The position numbers were made by a program, and so were the translations under genes. Positions 7,983-14,688 of a DNA stretch of 64,000 nucleotides are shown here, piece by piece. The notes under the pieces are model-generated. The model was not told where the DNA came from. It worked only from the letters and a program-made list of their open reading frames with translations, and made no database searches. The first letter of the stretch is position 1, and the number at the start of each line of letters is the position of its first letter. The stretch covers positions 124,001 to 188,000 of the forward strand of contig JARGFU010000006.1 in NCBI GenBank assembly GCA_029210625.1, written 5' to 3'. This DNA comes from Deltaproteobacteria bacterium. Its GTDB lineage: Bacteria > Myxococcota > Myxococcia > SLRQ01.

Positions 7983-8980
7983 GGGCCGTGCGTCTACACG
8001 CCTACGGGGGGGCCGAGCACCTGCATCTCGACGTCGTGCCGCGCCCCGAGCCGGGCCCGGGCCAGGTCTTGCTGCGGGTCCGGGCAGCCGCGATCAACCC
8101 GGTGGACTGGAAGATCCGTCAGGGGAACCAGCGGGCGGTCGTGCCCCTCAAGCTGCCCGCGATCCTGGGGATGGACGTCTCGGGTGAGGTGGTCGAGCTG
8201 GGGCCGGAGGTCGGCGCGTTCCAGCCCGGCGACGAGGTCTTCTGCTCCCCCCACCACACCCGGCAGGGCGGCTACGCCGACTACGTGGTGGTGAACGCCG
8301 ACGAGGTGGCGCACAAGCCTCCCTCCCTCACCCACGTGGAGGCGGCGTCCATTCCCCTGGCGGGCCTGACGGCCTGGGTGAGCCTGGTGGAGAAGGGAGA
8401 GCTGCAGGAGGGGCAGCGGGTCTTCATCCAGTCCGGCGCCGGCGGCGTCGGCAGCCTGGCGATCCAGCTCGCCTCGCACCTCGGCGCGGAGGTGACCACC
8501 ACCTGCAGCGCCCGGAACGCCGACTTCGTGCGCTCCCTCGGCGCGACCACGGTCGTGGACTACCGCGAGCAACGCTTCGACGAGGTGGTGCGCGACCAGG
8601 ATCTGGTCCTCGACACGATGGGCGGCGAGGTGCTGCGGCGCTCGGTGATCTGCCTTCGCCGGGGGGGCATCCTGGTGACCATCAACACCGGCCTGCCCCG
8701 CGCCGTGCGCCTCTTCGGGCCGTGGCTGGGAGTGCTCGCGGTGGCCTGGCAGCTCTTCACCTGCTGGGTGAGGGCCCGGATGTCTCTCGGCGTGCGCTTC
8801 CGGCTGGCGGTGCGGCCGGCGAGCGGCGAGCGACTGGAGCGCCTCGGTGCGCTCTTCGAGTCCGGGACCCTGAAGCCGGTGGTGGGCTCGGTCTACCCCT
8901 TGGAGCGGGTCGCCGAGGCCCACGCGGAGAGCGAGGCGGGCCACAGCCGGGGGAAGATCGTGCTCGACCTGGACGTTTGA
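7979..8980 (+). CDS. MDR-superfamily NAD(P)-dependent oxidoreductase (quinone-reductase type)
   Basis: The protein has 333 residues. It starts with MRAVRLHAYGG, the usual opening of this family, using TTG at 7979 whose last two bases begin the upstream TGA. A GroES-like catalytic domain (1-120) precedes the Rossmann domain with GAGGVGSLAIQLA (about residue 153). The structural-zinc Cys cluster and catalytic Cys/His of zinc alcohol dehydrogenases are absent, placing it with zinc-free quinone or enone reductases. It is the last gene of a three-gene operon with 4-base overlaps. Confidence 0.85.
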   Translation: MRAVRLHAYGGAEHLHLDVVPRPEPGPGQVLLRVRAAAINPVDWKIRQGNQRAVVPLKLPAILGMDVSGEVVELGPEVGAFQPGDEVFCSPHHTRQGGYADYVVVNADEVAHKPPSLTHVEAASIPLAGLTAWVSLVEKGELQEGQRVFIQSGAGGVGSLAIQLASHLGAEVTTTCSARNADFVRSLGATTVVDYREQRFDEVVRDQDLVLDTMGGEVLRRSVICLRRGGILVTINTGLPRAVRLFGPWLGVLAVAWQLFTCWVRARMSLGVRFRLAVRPASGERLERLGALFESGTLKPVVGSVYPLERVAEAHAESEAGHSRGKIVLDLDV

Positions 8981-9057
8981 GCGCCCGGGGCCTTGCCGCA
9001 GGTGGCTCCCGCGAACATAGTGCGGGCCTCCCGGGGGGCCGGAGGAGAGGGAAGTCG

Positions 9058-10314
9058 ATGGCTGTCGACGTCATCCATTCCTGGTGGAACAAGCGCGAGG
9101 CGCTCCTCGACCGCTATCGGTCGGAGGAGGCGCGCTACCTCGTCGTGGCCCGGGCCCTGCGCCGCCAGATCAGCGACATGCTCAAGGACGAGGGCATCGC
9201 CGGTTCGGCCCACACCCGGGTGAAGAAGTTTGACGCCTTCTTTCGCAAGCTCCTCGAGCGGGCCGCCGAGGAGGCGGAGGAGATCCGGGATCCCTTCCTC
9301 TTCATCACCGACCTCGTGGGCATCCGGGTCGTGGTGCCCTTCATGGAGGACATCGGGAAGGTCCACCAGCTGCTCCGCGACAACTTCGAGCTCACCGAGG
9401 AGGAGGAGAAGGGGGCGGCCCTCTCCGTGCGCGAGTTCGGCTACACCTCCACCCACCTGCTGATCGCGGTGCCGCCGGAGATGCTCGAGGACCACGGCCC
9501 CCTCTCGGTGACCGAGGTGGAGATCCAGCTGCGGACCACGCTGCAGGACGCCTGGGCCGAGGTGGAGCACGAGCTCGTCTACAAGGCGGGCCTCGACGTG
9601 GTGAACGATCAGGTCCAGCGCAAGCTCATCGCGCTGAACGCGACCCTCTCCCTGGCGGACACCATCTTCCAGGAGATCCGCGACTACCAGAAGCAGCGCT
9701 CCCGGACCCTGCGGGCGCAGCACCAGGATCTGATGGACAAGGTCTCGACCATCCCCGAGAAGATGGGGCGGGTCTGGCGAGGCGAGGAGCCGATCTCGGC
9801 CGGGGCCCAGCTCGGTGAGATCGATCGGCCAGGCACGGTCGACGAGACCCAGGACGCCGACGCCCACCTCTCCAACCTGATCCTACGGGCGCTCCAGGCG
9901 CACCTCGACGCGGATCTCGACACCGCCGTCCGCCTCTACTCGAAGGTGCTGGCCGTCCAGCCGGCCTACGCCATCTACAATCACCGGGGCATCGCCTACT
10001 TCACGATGAGCCAGTACGAGAAGGCCATCGCCGACTTCTCGGCCGCGATCGAGCTCGAGCCCCACCAGGTGCGCGCCTACACCAACCGGGGACTCGCCTA
10101 TCGCATGGCCGAGCGCCACACCGATGCGCTGGCCGACTTCGATCGCTCCCTGGCGATCGATCCCTACTGGGCCGACACGCTCTACGGGCGGGCGCTCACC
10201 CACTTCGACATGGGCAACATCCCGGCGGCGCTCACCGACTGTGATCGCGCCATCGCCGTGAAGCCGGACTTCAAGCAGGTCCTGCGCTTCAAGCGCTTCG
10301 TCCAGGGCGAGTAG
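9058..10314 (+). CDS. (p)ppGpp synthetase domain fused to TPR repeats
   Basis: The protein has 418 residues. The RelA/SpoT nucleotidyltransferase domain covers about 20-230 and keeps all expected motifs: a basic HTRVKKFDAFFRKL helix for ATP, DLVGIRVVV, the GYTSTH loop that stacks the guanine, EIQLRT, and WAEVEHELVYK. No HD hydrolase, TGS or ACT domain is present, so this resembles small alarmone synthetases, with a helical stretch (230-275). About four TPR repeats fill residues 277-418, with NHRGIAYF and NRGLAYR helices. GGAGAGGGA lies seven bases before the ATG at 9058. The upstream in-frame extension is a shadow of the preceding gene. TPRs probably bind a partner that controls synthesis. 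Confidence 0.88.
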   Translation: MAVDVIHSWWNKREALLDRYRSEEARYLVVARALRRQISDMLKDEGIAGSAHTRVKKFDAFFRKLLERAAEEAEEIRDPFLFITDLVGIRVVVPFMEDIGKVHQLLRDNFELTEEEEKGAALSVREFGYTSTHLLIAVPPEMLEDHGPLSVTEVEIQLRTTLQDAWAEVEHELVYKAGLDVVNDQVQRKLIALNATLSLADTIFQEIRDYQKQRSRTLRAQHQDLMDKVSTIPEKMGRVWRGEEPISAGAQLGEIDRPGTVDETQDADAHLSNLILRALQAHLDADLDTAVRLYSKVLAVQPAYAIYNHRGIAYFTMSQYEKAIADFSAAIELEPHQVRAYTNRGLAYRMAERHTDALADFDRSLAIDPYWADTLYGRALTHFDMGNIPAALTDCDRAIAVKPDFKQVLRFKRFVQGE

Positions 10315-10318
10315 GGCC

Positions 10319-10795
10319 CTACCCCTCCAGGGTCGAGAGCCGGGCCTGGAGGATCCGCTCCATCGCCCGGCGGCTCCTCCGGACACGCAGCGCGACCAGG
10401 GTGTGCGCCACGCTCAGGGCCACCCAGAGCCCCCCGCTGCCCAGGTGCATCCAGGAGAAGGCCGCCCGCCAGCCCTCGGCCACCGAGATCTGGAGCAGGT
10501 AGCCCGAGGCCGCCATCGCGACGAAGGTGGAGGCGAGGCCCAGCCCCGTGAGCCTCCCGGCCGGCCCGAGGCGCAGGCGCGCGGCGAGGTGCACCTGGAA
10601 GAGGAGGCCGAAGGTGAAGACGAGCAGGGGGGCGGCGAGCACGTGGAGGTGCTGCAGGGTCGGCTGCCAGGGATGGTTCACCACCGCCCACTCGTCGGCC
10701 GGCTCGAGGAGGAACTTCATCCAGAGGTAGACGAGGCCGGTGGCGGTGACGGAGAGGTTCGCGCCGTGCTGTACCCAGCGCAGGGCCGGGCTCAC
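10319..10795 (-). CDS. four-helix membrane protein, probably haem b-binding (cytochrome b561-like)
   Basis: The protein has 158 residues and about four membrane helices (about 13-30, 48-70, 84-104, 114-136). Helix 2 has His at both ends (LHVLAAP...FQVH) and helix 4 has His-x13-His (WMHLGSGG...VAHTL), the arrangement expected of bis-His haem b ligands across the membrane; this is an inference. The GTG start at 10795 overlaps the FMN-binding gene by four bases, so it is the last gene of the porin-apbE operon. It would pass electrons from the quinone pool or cytoplasm to the flavin protein next door. DUF4405-like proteins are an alternative name. Confidence 0.65.
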   Translation of the reverse strand: MSPALRWVQHGANLSVTATGLVYLWMKFLLEPADEWAVVNHPWQPTLQHLHVLAAPLLVFTFGLLFQVHLAARLRLGPAGRLTGLGLASTFVAMAASGYLLQISVAEGWRAAFSWMHLGSGGLWVALSVAHTLVALRVRRSRRAMERILQARLSTLEG

Positions 10796-11403
10796 GGCGC
10801 CGGCTCCGGCGGGACTTCGGCCTTCGCGCCGAAGATCACGCGGTGGAGGGCGAGCACCCGGCGGGCCGCCTTGCTCGTGGCCTCGGCGGTGAGGGTCGCG
10901 CCCGCGACGGGCCGGATGGCGCCCTCGAGCGAGAGGTCGTCCTCGAGGCGCTTGGCCTCGAACTGCCCGTACCAGCCCCGGCGCGGCAGGTAGTCCGGCG
11001 GCTCGTCGAAGGAGAGCACCTCGATCCGGAGGATCTTCCCCCCGGCATCGACCGCGACCATCACCCGCTCGGGGAGGGTCCGCACCCGGTGGACGTCGAA
11101 GTAGGCGGCGCCCCCTGGCTTGCCCTCGCAGGTGGCCAGGTAGGGGTGGACCAAGGCGCTCTCGATCTTCGCGCCGGCGAGCTTCTCGGCGGCCTCCTTC
11201 TGGACCTTGGAGAGGAAGACGGTCCTTCGTTCGATCTCACAGCCGGGGAAGGCGAGAGCCAGGGCCTCGTCCCCCTCGAGGCGGACGCCTGCGCTCGCTG
11301 GCGAGGCCCAGAGCAGCCCGCTGGCGAGGAGGAGGGCGAGACCCCGGCCCCGGCCGGGTCGAATCGGACGATGGGAGCGTGAGCGTGAAGGGGGAGTCAT
11401 CAT
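10792..11403 (-). CDS. periplasmic FMN-binding domain protein
   Basis: The protein has 203 residues with a signal peptide ending in ASPASA at about residue 38. The C-terminal part has the FMN-binding domain pattern with PVAGATLTAEATSKA at about residues 165-180; the Thr in GATLT is the expected site for phosphoester-linked FMN added by ApbE. The chain also has YFDVHRVRTLPERVMVAVDAGGKILRIEVL, typical of RnfG/NqrC/NosR-type domains. It overlaps apbE by four bases upstream and the membrane gene by four bases downstream. The role is most likely a covalently flavinylated electron carrier outside the inner membrane. Confidence 0.8.
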   Translation of the reverse strand: MMTPPSRSRSHRPIRPGRGRGLALLLASGLLWASPASAGVRLEGDEALALAFPGCEIERRTVFLSKVQKEAAEKLAGAKIESALVHPYLATCEGKPGGAAYFDVHRVRTLPERVMVAVDAGGKILRIEVLSFDEPPDYLPRRGWYGQFEAKRLEDDLSLEGAIRPVAGATLTAEATSKAARRVLALHRVIFGAKAEVPPEPAP

Positions 11404-12527
11404 TCGAGGGAGGCCGGGAGTGGTCGCAGGAGAGCGTCGTCGGAGCTCCAGATCCGGGGAGTCCCCACGGCCGAGGTGTCGACCACGAAGACCTCGACGC
11501 CAGGCGTGATCGCCGCGTAGCGCAGGGCGGCCTCAGGTCCCAGGACGTAAAGGCCCGTGGAGAGGCAGTCGGCCTCGGCGGCCGTCGGCGCCAGCACCGA
11601 GAGGGAGCCGAAGTCCTCGGCCGGCCGGCCGGTGCGAGGATCGAGGAGGTGGCCGACGCGCTCGCCCTCCACCTCGATGCCCCGCTCGCCGTTGCCGCTG
11701 GTGGCGAGGGAGCCCGCCCCCAACCGCACCTCGGCCACGATCCGCTGGCGGTCGCGGGGGTGGGCCAGGGGGATCCAGCGGTCGCGCTCCCCGGAGGCCG
11801 GCAGCCGGGAGAGCTGACCGCCGAGATCGAGGGTGGCGCCGCGGGCGCCGGCCTCGCGGGCCGCCTCGAGGGCGAGGTCCAGGCCCCGGCCCTTGCCGAA
11901 GGCCCCCTCGTCCAGGGTGAGGGGGGCGTACTTGAGGGCCCCCTCCTCGGTGAGGCGCAGGTGCCCGGCGCCCACCTTGCCCAGGGCGAGATCGAGCTGG
12001 TCCTCGGTCGGTCGGCGGCCCTCACCCCGCAGGTCCCAGGCCTCGACCAGGGGACCCACCGTGGGGTCGAAGGCGCCCCGGGTGATCTCGCTGCATTCCA
12101 GCGCCAGGCCGAGGTCCTCGCGCAGCGCGTCGGAGATCGGGTGAGGTCGTCCGGGCGTCGCGGTGTTGAGGGCGGCGAGCTCGGTGTCCGCCCGCCAGGT
12201 GGAGAGCCGGGCCTCGGTCGCCTCCAGGGCGCGCAGGGCGGCCTCGCTGGCCCGCAGCGCGGTCGCGCGATCCCCGGCCAGCACCTCCAGCTCGATCGCC
12301 GTGCCCATCACCGAGGCCGAGCGCTGCAGGCGGGTGAGGGCGGGGCCCACGGGCGCCGGCGTGCTCGCCGCCGCCGGGGGCAGGTTCGCCGGGTGCCCGC
12401 AACCCTCGAGGAGGAGGAGCCCGGCGAGCGCCACCGGCAGGGTGATCATCGCCGCCAGGGAGGAGAGGTCCAGGAGGACGCCCCGCCACTCCCGTCGGCG
12501 ACCAGCTCGGTTCGAGATCCCGAACAT
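11400..12527 (-). CDS. apbE: FAD:protein FMN transferase (ApbE family)
   Basis: The protein has 375 residues from the ATG at 12527, which overlaps the porin stop by four bases; an ATG at 12449 would give a shorter lipoprotein form (LLLLEGC lipobox) and may be the true N-terminus. ApbE hallmarks are present: MGTAIELEV near the start, FDPTVGPLVEAWDL, DLGG, VGHLLDPRTGRPAE and the C-terminal DCLSTGLYVLG. The enzyme transfers FMN from FAD to Ser/Thr of exported flavoproteins; the next gene encodes a fitting target. No obvious loss of catalytic residues is seen. Confidence 0.88.
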   Translation of the reverse strand: MFGISNRAGRRREWRGVLLDLSSLAAMITLPVALAGLLLLEGCGHPANLPPAAASTPAPVGPALTRLQRSASVMGTAIELEVLAGDRATALRASEAALRALEATEARLSTWRADTELAALNTATPGRPHPISDALREDLGLALECSEITRGAFDPTVGPLVEAWDLRGEGRRPTEDQLDLALGKVGAGHLRLTEEGALKYAPLTLDEGAFGKGRGLDLALEAAREAGARGATLDLGGQLSRLPASGERDRWIPLAHPRDRQRIVAEVRLGAGSLATSGNGERGIEVEGERVGHLLDPRTGRPAEDFGSLSVLAPTAAEADCLSTGLYVLGPEAALRYAAITPGVEVFVVDTSAVGTPRIWSSDDALLRPLPASLE

Positions 12528-13798
12528 CAGAAGATGTACCCGAGCAGGAGGTTGAGGGTGGAGTCGTCGGCGCCACCCGCGTCGGTGTGCCGCTGCCACT
12601 CGGCCTTGACCGCCACCTGCTCGATGGGGGCGAAGGCCAGCCCGAGGGTGAGGAACTCCCGGTCGGACGCAGGGTCGGCCGGGTAGCCGCTCGGCATCGT
12701 CTGCTGGGTGTTCAGCCGCTCGTAGCGCACGTAGGGGGAGAGCGAGAGGCGGGTGCCTTCGACCAGGGAGAGGAGGTCGTAGCCGGCCTCGGCGTAGAAG
12801 CCGCTCATCGTCTCGCCGACCGGGGCGTCGCCGTCCACGGCTCGCAGGTCCGAGAGCTCGAGGGCGCCGCCCACCTGGGCCCCGGCGTAGAGCGCGCGCA
12901 GCTTCAGCCCCCGCCAGCCGAAGTCCACGTGGCCCTCGTAGACGAGGTTCGTCACCTGGGTGTCGAGCTGACCCTGATCGGCGCCACCGTAGTAGACCGA
13001 GCCACCCACCAGGAGGCCGTCGAGGCCGACGTAGTCGGCCCGGAAGACCACGCCGAAGTCGTTGGCGAGGGCCTTAGCGCCCTTCTGCCGGCCGCCCCGC
13101 AGGCCGCCGGTGCCCCCGAAGCCCGTGCCGTCCATGCCGTTGATCAGGTAGGCGCGGTAGCTGACCGGGCCGAGGTCACCGAAGAGGCCCACGCCGTTCT
13201 CTCGCCAGGTCGAGGGGATGATCCGCCGCTCGGTCTCCGGCCGGAGCGCCGGCAGGAAGGTCGTGGGCTCGTGCAGCTCGTTGATGATCCCCATCGGGAC
13301 CAGCAACAGACCGGCGCGGACGTTCAGCTCGGGACGCCAGAGGAAGTCGAGGTAGGCGAACTCGAGGAAGACCTCGCTGATGTGCTCGATCTCGATCTCG
13401 GTGTTGAGCACGAAGCGGTCGTCGAACTTGTATCCGGCGTAGAGGATGTTCCGGTAGAAGTCGAAGACGTCGGTGCCGTCGGAGTCCAGCTCGTTCTGGT
13501 AGAGCATTTCACCGTAGCCGCCCAGGGAGACGCCTCGCTCGGCCTGGTAGACCTTCGAGGCCGCCGGCCCGAGGCCGAACTTGCGCTGGGTGGCGGAGGG
13601 GGCGACCTCGCCGAGGCGCAGCCGCTCGATCTCGGCCGCCAGGATCTCCAGCTTGCGGTCGGTCTCGGAGGCCTCGTGGGGGGCCTCGGCGACGGGCTCG
13701 GGGGCCGGCTCGGTGGCGGCCTCGGCCTGGGCGAGGGTGGCTGCGGGCAGGAGGAGGAGGGCGGCGAGGAGGGCGGTGCGGAGCGAAGAGGGACGCAT
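12527..13798 (-). CDS. outer-membrane porin-like beta-barrel
   Basis: The protein has 423 residues: a signal peptide cleaved after AQA (about 24), a short coiled-coil/linker with Glu and Pro (30-65), then alternating-hydrophobicity strands rich in Tyr and Phe through to a C-terminal Phe (LLGYIF), the mark of BAM substrates. The passage VPMGIINELHEPTTFLPA fits the porin families seen in deltaproteobacteria. It is the first gene of the apbE operon and lies behind a Fur box, so an iron-related solute, flavin or siderophore-like cargo is possible. No TonB box or plug domain is evident, so it is not a typical siderophore receptor. Confidence 0.8.
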   Translation of the reverse strand: MRPSSLRTALLAALLLLPAATLAQAEAATEPAPEPVAEAPHEASETDRKLEILAAEIERLRLGEVAPSATQRKFGLGPAASKVYQAERGVSLGGYGEMLYQNELDSDGTDVFDFYRNILYAGYKFDDRFVLNTEIEIEHISEVFLEFAYLDFLWRPELNVRAGLLLVPMGIINELHEPTTFLPALRPETERRIIPSTWRENGVGLFGDLGPVSYRAYLINGMDGTGFGGTGGLRGGRQKGAKALANDFGVVFRADYVGLDGLLVGGSVYYGGADQGQLDTQVTNLVYEGHVDFGWRGLKLRALYAGAQVGGALELSDLRAVDGDAPVGETMSGFYAEAGYDLLSLVEGTRLSLSPYVRYERLNTQQTMPSGYPADPASDREFLTLGLAFAPIEQVAVKAEWQRHTDAGGADDSTLNLLLGYIF

Positions 13799-13840
13799 CG
13801 GAGAGTCTCCAGTGGGTCGGGGTGAATTCGGAGATCTTCG

Positions 13841-13868
13841 TTTAGATGAATATGAGAACCATTGTCAA
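13841..13868 (-). promoter_or_regulatory. sigma-70-type promoter of the porin-apbE operon
   Basis: On the minus strand a perfect -35 TTGACA (13868-13863) is followed after 16 bases by TCTAAA (13846-13841), which matches the -10 consensus at four of six positions. Transcription would start near 13834, leaving about 35 bases of leader with a GGAG before the porin ATG. The region is clearly AT-richer than its surroundings. Confidence 0.6.
13848..13866. promoter_or_regulatory. Fur box overlapping the porin-apbE promoter
   Basis: The 19-base site matches the classical Fur consensus (GATAATGATAATCATTATC) at 14 positions, and its 7-1-7 core TGAGAACCATTGTCA (13853-13867) is a near-perfect inverted repeat. 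It covers the -35 box and the spacer of the promoter, so Fur-Fe(II) would repress the operon when iron is plentiful. It may also affect the divergent gene at 13960. Confidence 0.65.
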
Positions 13869-13947
13869 TAAAGAAGTCCGAAAAATCGACCTCGCCACTG
13901 CCGAACGCCGAAGCGGCCGAAAACAGGTCTTCTCCGGGCGCCGGGGC

Positions 13948-13953
13948 TAGGAT
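13948..13953 (+). promoter_or_regulatory. candidate -10 element (TAGGAT) for a leaderless transcript
   Basis: TAGGAT ends six bases before the ATG at 13960, so transcription would begin at the start codon. No ribosome-binding sequence lies between. The hexamer and the spacing are identical to those at 2068-2073. Confidence 0.4.
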
Positions 13954-13959
13954 GAGCCC

Positions 13960-14688
13960 ATGCGAGGCTCACCTCTGCTCACCGGCCCAGGTCTGCTCCT
14001 GACCCTGTTCATCCTCTCGGCCTGCCCCGGCGGGGGCGGGGGCGGGGGGATCCCCGACGGCGGCGATCCCGTCGAGGACGGAGGCAGCGATGGGGGCGCC
14101 GCCGACGCGGGCGACCCCTGGTGGGAGGAGGAGGTGGTCGACTTCGACGGAGACGGCTACTCGGTGGCCGAGGGGGACTGCGACGACGAGGAGCCCGAGG
14201 TGAACCCCGGCTACAGCGTCGATCTCTGCGACCACCTCGACAACGACTGCGACGGCGACACCGACGAGGACTTCGACGGCGACGAGTGGGAGCCCAACGA
14301 CACGACCCCGGTGGAGCTCGGCGACCTCACCGACACCCGGGAGACCCTGATCTTCGGCCACCTCTTCCCCGAGTCCGACGTCGACCGCTACCGCTTCTAC
14401 GTGAACGACGGCCTGACCACCTACTTCGACATCGAGGCCTGGCTCTACGGCGTGCCGGCCGATGCCGACTACGCCCTCGACCTCTACTGGGTCGAGGACG
14501 CCAACGGCGCCGATCAGGGCCTGATCCTCAGCTCGGATCGGGAGGCTCTCGGCGGCTACGAGCTGATCAACCACGGTGGGAGTCTCGGGACCGACGACAC
14601 GGGGTGGTACGAGCTCGAGATCCGCTCGGTGAGCGGGAAGAGCTGCGCCGCGCCCTATACCCTTCAGCTGGTGGTGGGGAGCTGGTGA
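13960..14688 (+). CDS. lipoprotein with MopE-like metal-binding repeat and PPC-like domain
   Basis: The protein has 242 residues. A lipoprotein signal (LSAC lipobox near residue 22) is followed by a Gly/Asp linker, then an Asp-rich segment with the myxobacterial MopE-type pattern: DGDGYSVAEGDCDDEEP, VNPG, and CDHLDNDCDGDTDED (about 65-108). Four Cys and many Asp suggest calcium and disulphide-stabilised loops. The rest (115-242) resembles a pre-peptidase C-terminal beta-sandwich (DVDRYRFYVNDG). It overlaps the phospholipase D-like lipoprotein gene by one base (TGATG), so the two are one unit. It probably acts at the outer membrane surface. Confidence 0.8.
   Translation: MRGSPLLTGPGLLLTLFILSACPGGGGGGGIPDGGDPVEDGGSDGGAADAGDPWWEEEVVDFDGDGYSVAEGDCDDEEPEVNPGYSVDLCDHLDNDCDGDTDEDFDGDEWEPNDTTPVELGDLTDTRETLIFGHLFPESDVDRYRFYVNDGLTTYFDIEAWLYGVPADADYALDLYWVEDANGADQGLILSSDREALGGYELINHGGSLGTDDTGWYELEIRSVSGKSCAAPYTLQLVVGSW

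Noticed and set aside
12505-12520. GGTTCGAGATCC, resembling a tRNA T-loop
   Set aside because: It lies in the start of the apbE coding region, the T-loop spacing is wrong, and no acceptor or anticodon stem can be formed.
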